Of a DNA stretch of 64,000 bases, positions 10,426 to 23,260 are shown one piece after another (the stretch's first letter is position 1; each line of letters begins with the position of its first letter). A program made the translations under genes and the position numbers. This DNA comes from Moniliella sp. 'wahieum'. Taxonomy: Eukaryota > Basidiomycota > Moniliellomycetes > Moniliellales > Moniliellaceae. Below the pieces are notes generated by a model, which saw only the letters and a program-made list of their open reading frames with translations, was not told the origin of the DNA and ran no database searches. The stretch covers positions 186,001-250,000 of the forward strand of contig RSEE01000057.1 of the NCBI GenBank assembly GCA_003971905.1, read 5' to 3'.

Positions 10426-12008
10426 AATGCGCCCCGTTCTAGCAGCTCTCCAAGCTCCAAGCTCCCAGCTCCTGAAGAGGCGCTTGAAACGCCGTATGGA
10501 CGACATGCAGGCGGACCAAAGAATGATTACTGACGCGTGACGTCGGAGTACTGAGTACTACTGAGCGTATTTTATAAGTTCTGAGACGGCCTGATCGCTG
10601 TCCTGGCCAGACTCTTCTGCGGTACCGTCGATCACCCAGGTTTATCAATGATTGATCCAAAATTTGTGGAGGCGCTCGGTTTTTAGCGGGTACCATCTTC
10701 AAGCTTCAGTATAGCTACAGCACGGCTTCAACTTCAGTTTATTCAAGCTTCAGTACCTTCAGTACTCAGTTGAGTACTTACTACTTATTGGCACTCTCGT
10801 GTGCGCACCGCATGTCATAGATTGCCACATCGATTGCATGTTGGGTGGTGGCGAGCAACAGCGCGGTGGCCTGTGCCATCACATGCATCACACACGTGAC
10901 GTGCTTGTCCTGCGATCAGTGTGTCTGGTCAGTGATACCTGTAATCGATAATCCCGCCGGCGATGTGACGCGTATCCTGCAATGAGTAATGGTCGATGAT
11001 CGATCGATGATCTATGGTGCCTAGTGCCTGGGCAGGATGCATGGCCGAGGGGTCGATCGGAAACGCGTACGTCATAAGTGCCATGCATGATCTTTCGGCC
11101 TTAGGAGCTTTAGGCACGCTGCCCAGAATATTAAGTGCGACACACGAAAAGAAAGCGCTAATAAGCGCTACGCGCCAAGTGCTAATGCCAGTAGCACCAA
11201 GTTGTGGGAGAAAGTGGGGGGATGCAGTCAGGGAAGGCAGCCGGGAGAACAGAGGCGGAACAGATGGCTAGCATTAGGTTAGGACCCCAGTGGTCGAGCA
11301 GATCTCGAGTCCGGCATTATGCATTAGCGCTGGAACATCATGTAAACGCTTCTACTGACTTCGAAGTAGCCAGTGACTGTAGTGACTACCAACTTGCGAT
11401 CCAGGCAGTGACGTACAGTGAGCGATCATTGCCCGGCAGAACTGGCATATATACTGTGCATACCCGCATGTTTGCGCACGAGTACTGAATAGGAGGCCTG
11501 GGGGAGCTGAAGCTTGGAAGGTGTGGATCTCTTCAGGGCGGTTGTGATGTGGTCAGTGTGGCAGCCCTCAGGTACCCAGGTACCTCTTCTGTGGAGCAGA
11601 ACTTAGTACTTACCCCCACACACAAAGCCCTGCCAAGCCCTTGAGAGTGGAACTGCAGGGCCTATTCGGCTTATTGAGTTGTTTATCGAATGTACAATTG
11701 CCAATCTCGGCCGGCAGATGGTTGGGGGAGAGACATTTCGGAGGGAAGAAGATACTATAGCATCAAGTCCAAGGGGATGTATATTATTGTGCTTGTCCCA
11801 ACGTCTTTACAGTGCATTCATTATCATTGTTGACGTTGTGTGGAGAGAGCACGTGTGTGTACTAACAGCCTAACGAAGGAGGAGATACGTGAATTCTAAA
11901 CCGGTAGCCCCAATCGTCTTCAGTCCTTGACCAGTGACTACTACTTGGTGGGTGGTTAGTGACTATATTAGTCACTACTAATCACAATGTACATAATTAT
12001 ATCGTTGT

Positions 12009-12022
12009 GGGGGCTTCGCCCC
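12009..12022. repeat. GC hairpin, second copy
   Basis: GGGGGCTTCGCCCC in an A+T-richer setting; same hairpin as at 2693. Confidence 0.6.
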
Positions 12023-15000
12023 AACTCAGATTCGAGATGGGATATATGGCAAAGCAGTTGGTTACTTGGAAGTCTTCAGCAAAACCGATTATAATCCACC
12101 GTACTGGGTAGACCACCGCATTGGGGGCAACGCCGGTTGGTCAAAAATCGTGTATTACAGAGACCTATTAAGACGTTTTGTGAACAAATGATTTTTTGCC
12201 TGCGATAAAACCGAGCGATCCACCCCGTGAGACGATGTTTGGGATTTATAAGGAGCCGGCAGCCGGTGGACTTCAAGCTACAAAACAGTGGCCCTCAGCC
12301 TGAGCCTCAGGCTGAGGCCTCAGCCTCACCAGTTGATGGGCCGGTGGGAGATGCGATGGTCATACCCTCACATACACACACCCCTTCAAAACGCCGCCAC
12401 CAATGTTCAACATAGCATGCGGCTCAACGCTAGTCCCTGCATGACGTTGAAGCGCACGCAGCTCGACCCACATTCTAAAGCGTTCTTCAATGGGGACCCT
12501 GACCACGAGAAGAGATTTGCCTCTGCGGGGAGAGAGCCATGGACATGTATCATGCATTTCACACACCACGGTGGGGAGCGAGTCTCTGGGGTTGCCGTAG
12601 CACCGTATTTTCATCAATGATTAATGAGCGCTGAGCAGGCAATGCATGCCCTGTAATTGGGTCTATACATTCTGTGGCGACTTGTCACATGAATGTTACA
12701 CAGTATACGTCTCTAAGTTGTCTTAGGCGGACATATGAGATGAAGACCCCATTACTTTATGAGTCGGAGTCCGAGCAAGTAAAGCGGGGGTGGTAAGATA
12801 ATATCCGTCAGCTTCCCATCGATCACATACCAATGGCAACCAATAAAGCCACCAAGAGCCACCAATAGAGCAAAACCAATGGACATGGTAGAAGACCTAT
12901 TCTTTTGAATGCGGGTAAGTATATATGAGGAAAAAAGTGTATATAGTCATCAGGGCGAAGGAATCCGAGAATATATAGAGATAGAGGGATTTTTGTGTGG
13001 GATCCATTCTTCGGCGCACATTACCCACTTCCAGTGCCCGCCAGCGCTGCCAAGGGCTATTACATGGTCGATAAATCAGGACGGTGTGGAACGGGGGCGA
13101 GGGGGGAACAGTGGAAGGAGGAACGGTGTGGCCTAGAACATGCCGGGCCGTAGCCCCGGTGATCCTCTAGTAAAATCCATAAACCCATACCCGGATGCAT
13201 TTTGTCCATCCTCCCACGGATTACTATAGGTTGAACTTTGAGCGTCGACTCTTCTTCTACACTTTCCAGTCCTACTATAATGAGTGTTCAGTGTAAAGGT
13301 CGGGCGATGCTGTGAAATCAAGTACCGAGGGAAGCAAGCAAAAAAAATGCACTGGTAGGAAGGGAGAAACAGATCGGTGAAGAGCATTGAGATGGTATAC
13401 CTCATCATCTAAGAGGCCCTGAAGACACTCAGCCTGTTGCATTAGCATTTGCAGAGGAACTTGAACAAGGACCAAGAAACGTTGCGCCTATTATATATCT
13501 GCTTCTTATCCTCGGGTATACTAACTGCAGTTGTTCGTGCCAACCCAATTAAGACGATACCATTAAATGGAGTGGCCAGAGAAAAGGTCAGGCCCCCTGG
13601 CTCAGCGGCCATTCGCTTGTAAGCAGATATGGATAGCACGTGGATATACGAATGATTAATGAGCGTTGTATACGTGTTTGTTGAAAAGTGAACCATCTGC
13701 GATGATACAGCTCAGTAACCCTTTTCCAGTGTGGTCAAACTACTTCTTGTTGGCCGTTTTGGTGATATACAAGGATCCTTGCCTTGTCATAACCACCGCA
13801 AGAGGCAGAATGACCCTTAAGTGCGTTACTGGTACTTGGCGTTCTTGTAGCATTCCCTTTGCTCCAACCGTCGTATCAGCTCTTTCTCCTTCTGTTCCGC
13901 AGAAGCGTTGCAGTTTCCTTACTATTAACCTTTTGGGACGAACCAAGGTATGGACTCCCTGGTGTACCCGAACCTGATCAACCAGATATGCTCCTTTGAG
14001 TCCTATCATTCCTAGTCCATCCACCTCACCTTCCTTTGATGACGGATGGAGAAAGAGCTTGAGGGCCACTTCGTGGGTCCATCGCCCTCCACAGCCGATG
14101 CTCTTGCTTCCGTGTGCTCATTGTGGCAACCTAATTGGGGCCTCCAGATCGTGAACAAGCGACACCAGCCTACCGAACATACGTAGTTCACTCAACCGTG
14201 TCGGAAGCCTCCAAATCTACCTGCAAAGCAGGGTCAGTCTGCAGGAATTGGCCTCCAACTGTTCGAACCCATGTATGGGCAGTGTTCCCTCTCATACTCT
14301 TTTGTGTGAGCGGGATGGGGGCGCGGCAGGCATCCCCGCAGTTTCCAGCGCTGCAAGAACAACGGACAGAGACAACGCTGAAGCCCACGGTTGGGGGTTC
14401 CGGTTGAGCATATGCAAAACACATGCACGCGGGCGGGTAGCGACAGCACAAGCCGCAGAATTGCCACGGCGCCCACCGGATCGAAAGATTCCCCGCATTA
14501 GTGACCTCCGATGACACCTTCCGTGCCCAGTTTCGTCTTCAACCCCCAGTGATGCTACGCCCAACGTGCGCGGTCCATCTCGTCGGCCCACCACACCAGC
14601 CACCACCGACTTACTTCGTCTCACCACATAAATTTTTCACGAAACACAGTGGACCATATGGGCCGGGGAACCATCGCCGGCTATTACCCAAGAGAGACCC
14701 AAGCCGTGACGTATGAGAACGTAAATCAGCGGAGGCTGGCACAGTTATATCATAGGCTCCGCACGCGATGAAACGGAAAGGTTGAGGCTTTACATGTTAC
14801 ACTTTACGCGTTCAGGGAGCCATACACGTCATTCGTTCACAACCATCGCTCAGGGTGAGCACGATGATCGTGTGAGTGTGTGACTATGACAATAAGAAAT
14901 GGGATATGACATAGTAGGACATATGACTGTGTATAAGTTGTAAAAGGATCACACATCTAACGATGGGAAACTCAGTACTTATTGATCTACACCAGCATCA

Positions 15001-15391
15001 CCTTCTAGAATACGTGACTCGTCTATAGACCACCGGAAGGTCACGAGTCATAAAGATATAGGTGGAGAATCTCTGGGGAGAAGAAATAATATGACAATGC
15101 ATTGACGAATATGGTGGGGGTCCTTGAGGCTTGAGCCCCATCGCGGCGGCCTCATCCTCATCAACCTCATCATGCATCAGCGCCAAGCACATCCTCTGAT
15201 ACAATGAATGTAGGTCCCGAGAAAATGTGTGTGATCTCCATTAAGATCCTTCCTCTCCCTCCATCGAAGATCTCATTTGTCGGAAGATATACGTCTGTTA
15301 GTGTATTCACCCTGAGGAAAAGGATTTAGATCTTTAGATGAGATCAGAAGAAGTCTCACCGGCATACATCTGCACTCAGGGCCTCAGGGCC

Positions 15392-15425
15392 TGACATGTG
15401 ACATGTGACACCTGACAGGTGTATA
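15392..15425. repeat. ACATGTG palindrome array
   Basis: Two ACATGTG units in 7-bp register, followed by a degenerate ACACCTG unit and an ACAGGT unit. Confidence 0.7.
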
Positions 15426-15496
15426 TGAGACTGAGATCCCTGAGATCTGCTACTATGCAGGTGAAAGGGCGTCCATCTCACAGTACACGTCAATGA

Positions 15497-15530
15497 TCAA
15501 GCTTCAAGCTTCAAGCTTCAAGCTTCAAGG
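15497..15530. repeat. AAGCTTC array, four perfect units
   Basis: Four identical 7-bp AAGCTTC units from 15499 to 15526. HindIII-type palindromic core. Confidence 0.9.
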
Positions 15531-15821
15531 CCCAACTTAATATGTGGCCTGTTCGTCCATTCTATCTCACGGCATCACCTCAAGTTAGCAGTCTGGGAAA
15601 CGTCTCGAGTCTCGCGACCCCACAACAATATGATGTGAATAAATTGCTCCCGACGGAACAAAACCACCCCAAATGTACAGCCAGGAATATAGCGGTTCCT
15701 CCCCTTATTTTGGCGCGGCCCAAAAACAGTAGACCCCTTGCATAACGTTGCGGCTATCGTTGCCGGCTATACTACAACAGGTGTGAGGTCATTGTCAGAG
15801 ACTTCCAGATTGCGAGCAGCT

Positions 15822-15855
15822 GTGACATGTGACATATGACATGTGACTAGCGACT
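15822..15855. repeat. Mixed-core 7-bp palindrome array
   Basis: Units at 15825, 15832, 15839 and 15846 with cores ACATGT, ACATAT, ACATGT and ACTAGC, all ending in G. Register is kept while the core changes. Confidence 0.8.
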
Positions 15856-16630
15856 TTTCGTAGTTACAGCACACAGCTACTATACAGGTTCGGTATATTA
15901 ATAGAACGTACACACATCATGCATCATTATGTACATGTCGCGGAACAAAATGTCATATGTCGTCACATGCATCACGCCCGATTTTTGTTTTGTGCATTAT
16001 GTGACTGTATATCCCTGGGCCTTAGGATAAGTACTGTGTGCACATGTCACTGTCACATGTCACCCTCTTAAATCGAGAAGGAGAATGCTTTGGAGGTGCG
16101 CTTCAATCCACCATCCGGTTACGTCACGCACCATGGCCCCCACATTGTGCGTAGAGTCTCGATGTCATCTCCCGTTGGTTTATAGTAGCCTTCAGCTTGA
16201 GTATTGTAGCTCCTACGCATTAGAGGTGTACCATGTACACCGCCACATCATACCACACCTCACATGTATCCTACTCCCTCTATACGGGCTGTAGGAATAG
16301 ATCTCTCTTCTCATCAGGAGCCTTTTCAAGCTTTATACGGTTCTCGAATGAAGCTTAAGCTGAGAAGAGATAACCACTTTCACATAATGACCTCTCGATG
16401 GTGAGTTCAATCTCCGCTCCCGGCCGGTCGTCTCCCCTTTCTCGTTATCGCAACTCATCCTCTGATCCACAATATGATTCACGCCACTTGCTGCAAGGAG
16501 GATGCGATACAGAAGTATTGCGGAGCCATGGAACGGCAAAAAAGGACAACCAATGTCCTATTCCCTCACCTATTTCGCTCTCTCTCTTCTCTTCTTTCCT
16601 TCGCTGTCAGACAGTACAACATGCCAAATT

Positions 16631-16716
16631 TAAGCTTCAAGCTTGAGGTCAAGCCTCAGGGCCTCAGGCCTCAAGCTTCAAGCCTCAAGCCTCAAGCCTC
16701 AAGCTCAAGCCTTAAG
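16631..16716. repeat. AAGCTT / CCTCAAG array
   Basis: AAGCTTC and AAGCCTC units in 7-bp steps, interrupted by CCTCAGG-type units. Confidence 0.8.
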
Positions 16717-16929
16717 TACGTCATGCCATATAGCCGCCACACCTTTCCTACTGTTATCGATTTTGTACTGCTGCCACCCACACAGCGATCACGATGATCT
16801 GTTACACGTCACATGTCATGGCGTTTCAGATCTCCACATTCGACAGCAAAATTGCTACTATCCTAGTCACTAATCACTATAATCACTACTCACTATGCAG
16901 AGCCGCTAGTCACCTAGTCGCCAAGAGTC

Positions 16930-17070
16930 CTGAGCCTCAGGCTCAGGCCTCACATGCACATGTCACGCATGACATGTGACATCTACCTCGCACCTGTCTG
17001 GGTTGCCATATATATGGCACCAAATCATGATCTGCGCAAATGTCACATGTCACCATGTCACCTGCCATAT
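16930..17070. repeat. CCTGAGG and ACATGTC arrays
   Basis: CCTCAGG/GCTCAGG words, then ACATGT and ATGACATGTGAC words near 16950-16985, then ACATGTC units near 17040-17065. Confidence 0.65.
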
Positions 17071-18171
17071 TATACGACTCTCAGTCTATGTGGATTTACT
17101 AAGGATATTCACCTGGAAGGGTGTGCTACATACCTTCCATTCCCATCAAGTTTTACATGCAGCGTTATACGCATTACGCCTTACGCGTTACATGACGACA
17201 GACCGAACGCGTTTCACATCCAAAACCCAAGGAACACTGGCGTGCAATGCCGGGTGATGGTCTTCGTCGTCACCAGATGTCGATGAGGGAGCCTTGCTGA
17301 TGATGGTCATGTGGGGCAGAGCCTGACACAGCGGCCGAAATAGAGGTGGAATGTTAAGGGGAGGCAATAACGCCTGGATCATTGCGATGAGCAGAGGGGG
17401 TGTAGAAGATCAGAGAGCAAGCAGTTGATGGTCCGTATTGCATTGCACATGAGCAACAGAAAAATAAGGCTATAGAGGGAATATTCCTGCTTTCTGGCAG
17501 GGAAGGAATATTGGAAGGAATGACCCGTAAGGACCCGGGCTTGTTGGGCTACCGGCACCACTAACCAGTGTGGCACACAGAGGGCGAAGCGAGAGCTGGT
17601 CGAAGGCAATTCTTATGTCGAGAGTACCGAAAATGAAGGGAAGAAGGAAAGGGAAAAAGGAAAAGGAAAAGGAGGAGAAAGAATCCTCTCTCAGCGTGGT
17701 TTTTGGTTGACAAAGCGTTCCCAATAGATATATATACTCTCCCTCTCTGGTCTTCGATGGGCTGGCATGCTTGTGGCCTTTTACCGTGAATGAGGTGGGC
17801 CCCGGTGGGTGCGGCATCTCTTCCCCCGCGTTTGCTCCCAAGGGATCAATGCATCTTCTGTATAAAGGAATCGAGAGACCAACGATCGCTGTCGCTGTTG
17901 AACCAACTATTACAAAGAAAAAAAATGTAATGGGTCAAACCAAATTAGGGGGACGACGAGGTCATAAGGCAAACCAATAAGTGACACCAGGCAGGTACAA
18001 CCTGTTTCGCCAATCAAGTCCAAGTCCAAGAGCAAAGAGCAAAGAGCGAAGAGCAAAGAGCAAATGAAGCGAATGCCATGGGTGCACGATTCACGTGATC
18101 GTACGGAAGAGAAAGGGTACAGAGACAGAGCAAGGTAGGAGGAGGTACCTAGAATGCACCCCGCGAGGGGT

Positions 18172-21156
18172 TCAAGTACGAATGGAAGGTTTGTGTTGAC
18201 CCGTACTGGGGGTGCCGGTCCCCGAAGATGGTCCCAGCGGCGAAGGGGAGGGATCAGCATAGGCCAAGCTGGAAAAGAGTTGCGTGCCCTGAGACGGGGG
18301 GGCGTACATCGTAGCCGTCTTCCATGCTTGAGTGTTGGCTTGGCCAAAGAGCAACGCGCCGGTCGAAGTGGCCTTCTGCACAGGCGGTCGTGTTTGTGCC
18401 GGCGACAAGGAGTTGGTGCCCTGCATCGGGTAGGAGACCATGTTTCCCATAAGCGGTGCCAGCGTGGAGGGGGGCGAAGGTGAGCGGATTTGGTGTAGTG
18501 GGGCCGAGGCCACGACGGAATGGGTTGGTGTCCCTCCTTCCCGGTGTAGAAGCCCCGGATCCGTCCCGACTGTGGGAAGTTGTAAAGGCGCCGGAAGGAG
18601 GGGTAGTGGGAGTCGTTTCCGAGTGCAAAGGCGATGGCGGGAACGAGGGGTACGAAGATCCAGACGCGATGTTCCCTAGCGACATAGAGAACGTTGCTGG
18701 GTCCGTCCTCCACTGGGCGGAGGAAGGAACGTCCTCGCTCCGCCGCACGGGAGGCGAAGCGGTAGGGAAAACGTGCTCCCCAAACCGCGAAGCTGTGTTG
18801 GTCCCCATGCTCGACGAAGGTGTGTCGCTGCCGGGACTCATGGCCCGCCTCACTGGATTGAAGTCAATGGGCACAGCGGTGGTGGTAAGGGCGGGCGCCA
18901 CAACAGGCTCCTCCGTTGTCGTAACCTCTTCCCTGGATTCCGTGGAGGGCGCATCACCCCAAAGAGAAAGCGAAGCGAACGGATCAATCACGTGTTCTTT
19001 TACAGCCTCGGGGGGCGAAGGACGACTTTTCGCCTCCTGCAATTGAACGAGCGTGGGCGCCAAACGTGGGGAAGGAGCCGCTTCTTGAGCCTGATCAGTG
19101 GCAGTCAACGCCAGGGGGGCTCCAGGCATGCTGCTCTCAGTAGGGTGAGTATATGCCTCAGGGATGGCGGTAGAAGGACCCTCAATCGAATTCGGCATGA
19201 CATCCGACGGCTGAGTGTCCATCATCGAGGGCGCCAAATTGGTAGAGGATACGGCCTCAGATTCCTCTCTGGTGTCGAGGGGAGGACGTTGGAACAGATC
19301 CGTAGCCAAACCCGGGGTCTCTCCACCACCGCCTCCGGAGTTGGGGAGATCATTGTCTCGCCAGGCAACTCATCGTCGCGTGCTGGTTGGAGTTCCGCCT
19401 CTACCTCACCAGGCGCGACAACGGCTTTCCCAGAATTGGTCATAGTCGGGGCCGAGGGAACATTTGCGGCTTGGGTGGGAGCATCAAGGGATCCAACTTT
19501 GGGAGGGATGGAATCATCCTGTTCCACCACATGATTTGGTGTGGCAGCAATGGGAAGGGCTTGGGCAGGTGTGGCGAGTTGAATTGTTTCCTCAACAGTT
19601 TGTTCCTGAACCTGTGCTGGGCCGATTTTAACATAACCAGACGGCTCGGGCTGCGAGTCCTTGCTGTCGTATCGGGGGAGTGGCCGGCTTGATTGTCTCA
19701 ACATGGGTAGAAGGACCAGGTGGAAGTGAACAGGCTCTGGCGGGGGCAAGTCAACTGCCGTCGTATCAGTAGCACGAAGCCCTTGAGGGGGCACTGCGGC
19801 TTGAAGAGTTGTGCTGGCCTGAGGTGGAAGGCTGGCTTGAAGAGGGTCAGCAGCTTGGGAGCGCCCGGTGGGTTGCGAAATGGGCTCAGGCTCGGGTTCG
19901 TCTGAGGCGAGCGGAGGAGAGGGGGCTCCCGTGTTCGGAGACACGGGTGAGGGGAGGTTGACGTGGGTGAAGCCATCTTCTTCTGTGACGGGAGTGGCTG
20001 CAGAGCTCCCTGCGGCGCCCAAAACCAAAGGAATAGGGGAGGAATTCTCCTGTTCATCGGCAAAGGCAGGCGGGACGGGCACGGCCTCATCCCCGTCTTG
20101 GATGTGGCTCTGGTTCTGGGCAGGCGGATCGACTCGCTGATCTTGACTGTGCTCCTCGGCCCTCCTGCGTTTTCCTGTTCGTGCTCGACCAAGGACTGGC
20201 GAATGGCTTCCATGAGCATGGCTTGTTCCAGTTGACCGTTTTGCATGACCGAACCTTGTGCTTCAGTCCTTCCCCGACTTCGAGAAGAGGAGCCAGGCAG
20301 GACGATTGCACTACCCGACCCGGAACCGGGAGAGAGAGGCGCCGACGCGGGAGGAGCTGACGCCGACAGGTACCAGACGACCACCGACATTGCGCATGAT
20401 GATCCTCCTATTGGCCTTGCGAGCTTGGATGGCCTTGGCAGCATCGAGTAACGCTTCCCAACCGGGACGGATCTCGTCCACGGTAACTACATGCGGATTC
20501 GCCGTATCGACGCCACGTTGCAGGGTATCGGGTTCGGCACCAGATGCTTCGGGCGAGGCAGAGGGAGGCGCATCGATTGGGACGTTATCCAGCAGCGCGC
20601 GGGGTACATTGTATACAACGCCAAAGTCGATCGTCATGCAAAAGGGGCACGTCACGGCGGGCTCTCGGGGGGTTGGACAGAAGCGGGTCAGGACGGCGGG
20701 ACTGGACAAAGCATTCGGTGCAGATGGGTTGGGCACAGCATCGGGTGCGGTTGAGCGGAGACGGGTAGGCCAAAAGGCAGATGGGGCACTCGGTTGGGTT
20801 CACTCGGCCGCCAAAGCAGCCCTGTAGCTCGTCCTCGTCGTCGACACCGCGATAAAAGGGGGCGAGGCGGCGGGTGCAGATGAGCGTCTTGACAATGTCG
20901 TGGGCATAGTCCTGTGGCGTGCTGGCGTACACACCTGTCGGAACCAAGGCCCCGAGTCGAAGGTGGCGGGCCAGGCGGGCCGGGAGGGGCGGCGCTGGCG
21001 ACCGTGAGCGGCGGCGGACGCGGACGCGTGCTCGGCATCGTTGGTGGCCGGGGCACGGGCTGCGTGGGAGGCGCTGTTGTGAGTGCGCTGTGCGCCTGCG
21101 GGGGCAAGGGGGGGGGTGGCAGCATCGGTGGCCTCGCGGCCATTGGCCTGGCCCAT
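18172..21156 (-). CDS. SIP5: SIP5-like RING protein
   Basis: Homologue of yeast SIP5, a protein linked to Snf1/Glc7 glucose signalling; its biochemical activity is not established. The start MGQANGRE matches the MG-type N-terminus usual in this family. Then come [21 protein letters not shown] and the family's zinc-finger core [19 protein letters not shown]...ICTECFV...[14 protein letters not shown], followed by [13 protein letters not shown], a VEHEQENAG region and a long Ser/Pro/Thr-rich tail with [15 protein letters not shown]. About 990 residues, large as in other basidiomycetes. At least six single-base frame breaks (near 20990, 20670 at a C6 run, 20350, 20160, 19310 and 18500) must be bridged. 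It diverges from the DEAD-box-like gene across 365 bases. Confidence 0.8.
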
Positions 21157-21521
21157 GGCGGGGGGGGGGGGGAGACGGGGGTGGAGGTGGTGGTGGTGGG
21201 CGGCAGCTGTGGGCAAAAGTGGGCCGGGGGGGCGGGCGAAGCGGCGGGCGGCACTGGTGCTGTGCGGGCGCGGCGGCTGTGGGCTGCTCAGCTGAGGGCA
21301 GCGTATCAGTGCGCCCAGTGGGCACCACGACGCACTCACACAGCGAGCACCTCGTTTGGGCTTCAGGCCAGGCCGCACTAGTCACTCGCAGCTGTCGTTT
21401 CAACCTTTCAGCCGGCAGCCACCGCCCTATTCAAGTTTCAGCCAGCGCACGTGACCGCATGACCCCCCCTTGCCTTCTTCCCTCCTGCCCCCTCTTCGTC
21501 CCAGCTTCGCCCAGCCACCAC
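21157..21521. promoter_or_regulatory. Shared divergent promoter region, SIP5 / DEAD-box-like gene
   Basis: 365 bases between two divergent start codons. It holds a poly-G tract at about 21163-21172 next to the SIP5 ATG and no other gene, so both promoters must lie here or overlap it. Specific factor sites were not identified. Confidence 0.5.
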
Positions 21522-23260
21522 ATGCCGCCCCTGCCACCGCCGGCCGCCAGGATACGCATCCGCCCCGCGGTGCGCCTCTTCTCCTCCGCCCCCGCCCGCA
21601 CCCTCACCGAGGCTGCCCACCTGCAGGGCAGCCTCGCCCCCAGCTTCGTCCACGCCCTCACCCAAGCCGACCTCGGCCCCCTCACGCCTCTCCAGGCCGA
21701 GGTCCTGGCCCGCCTGCCCGCCCTCGCCACCCTGGCGGCTCCGACCGCCGTGGGTCCGAGACCGTCGACTTGCTCCTCCACACGCCCCCCTGCTCCGGAC
21801 GCACCCTCTCCTTCCTCCTTCCGGCCCTTCAGCGCCGCCTCAACACCGTCGGCCTCATCCGTTCTGGCCACATCTCCAACCAAGTGCGCGCTGCCACGTG
21901 CCTGCCCGACACTGCCTCTGCTGAGCATGTCGCTGATCAGTACCGCAAGTCTGCCATCGGAGCGTTGGTCGTCTGTCCTACGCCTGATCTGGCAATGCGA
22001 GTGCGGAAGCAAGCACGGGTCCTGGCCGGGTCCACCCTGGGTATCCACCTCCTCGCCCCGCCCGCGCCCTTACGAAAGCACAAAGCGTTGCTGCCCAAGT
22101 TCCCACTGGACCTCGTTTTAGGCACGCCCGGCATGCTCAACAGCTTTTTGCCACCCGTCCGGAGCTGGCTCGCGCCGCTGTGTACGCCGAGACTGTCGTA
22201 CTCAATGCCCTGGACACCATGTTCGAGTTTGGACAAAAGGACGAGCTGGAAGAACTTGTGGCCCGCCTACCCGGCGCCAACGAGCCTGAACATGGTATTT
22301 TCTCCCACTTTTCTCCAGTTTGATGGAGATGGCCCAAGGCGTACTTAGTTCCGACTATGATACCATCGTGCCCCCTGCACCGAGGGATGAGGGCAAACGC
22401 GAAGAACGGGCAATCATGTGTGCAACGCCTTCCGAAACGTTTCCCGTGCTTGGGAGTCTAATTGCACAGGACCTTGCCGTCGGCGAGCGGACCAAGATCC
22501 TTGTCTCTGTCCTACCGACACCCTCGCGGAGCTGATCAGCCACATGCTTCAGTCGATGGATCTGGGAACGTCGGTGTTCTACAAGCCTTCCGAAGGTTGG
22601 TTCCGTCCTCGAACCCGGGCGCTAAACCTGTTCCGCCAAGCCAAGAGTGGTATACTAGTAACAAAGAGATCAATGAACTCTCTCTCAACGGACTCGACGC
22701 GACCCGCGTCATTCACTTTGGCACTCCCGACTGCGTCGAAAAGTATACTACTTCCCTCCTACCTACAAGGGGATGGGAAGGTCGACACCGTGCTTGCCCC
22801 GTTTGAGTCGGTGAGCGTTGACTTCCTTCTCCCCCTCAGCTAGAGCTGGTCCCTTCGGAGTCTGTGGGGAACGGAACGCTGGTCTCAACCTCCGAAAGCA
22901 GGACGAGTGGGCCGAGGTCGTACCAACGGTGGTGGAATCGTTGGGCCAAGAGTTGGTGCAGACAATGTACAATGACCTCTACCAGCATCATACCTTGTTG
23001 CGTCACTCCTGCGTCTCAGCCCTACGGATACCGGGGACGCTGTCCATGCCTGGTTTACCTCCCTCATGCCCACTCTTCTTCGTCCCACCCCTACCTTCAA
23101 ACCCAAACGAGCCAACCAACCCGATCGCTATGGTCGCACGCCAGACCGAGACAGTGCTTCGAAGCTGCGCTTTTCTGACGAGCTCGTTGAGTCGCTGCCT
23201 GACTACGGTGGGTTGGATGGGTTCAGCTCCGGTTTTGGATCGGCGAGGCCTTCGTCGTGA
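21522..23260 (+). CDS. Degenerate DEAD-box helicase-like protein, probably mitochondrial
   Basis: MPPLPPPAARIRIRPAVRLF is Arg-rich and resembles a mitochondrial presequence. The DEAD-box layout follows: Q-motif-like LGPLTPLQAEVLARLP; TPPCSGRTLSFLLPAL where AxxGxGKT is expected; VVCPTPDLAMRV for PTRELA; LVLGTPGMLNSF for TPGR; and VVLNALDTMFEFG where VLDEAD is expected. A helicase-C-like half has RALNLFRQAKSGILVTKEIN, NGLDATRVIHFGTPDCVEKY and LAPFES. The lost Walker residues suggest it does not hydrolyse ATP. Frame breaks lie near 21750, the T-run 22145-22149, 22310, 22590, 22660, 22750 and 22860. A possible 29-base intron (22813-22841) joins PFES to LELVPSES. About 570 residues. Motif losses are not explained by the frame breaks. 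An alternative reading is a diverged MRH4-type protein. Confidence 0.6.

Larger units (their letters stand above)
8652..18171. other. 9.5-kb gene-free, repeat-rich island
   Basis: No open frame here shows recognisable homology, and none is long compared with chance frames. From about 9.2 kb the DNA is visibly richer in A+T than the flanking genes. It carries many short arrays of palindromic hexamers at 7-bp spacing (listed separately) plus scattered ATCGAT, AGTACT and ATGCAT sites. The 12.0-14.7 kb part has fewer arrays. Possible roles are a regional centromere, heterochromatin or decayed mobile DNA; none is proven. Confidence 0.5.

Noticed and set aside
13442-14069. Minus-strand frames of 84 and 109 codons in the gene-free island
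   Set aside because: Some protein-like character, but no family, no intron structure and no start context; could be old mobile-element debris but not supportable.
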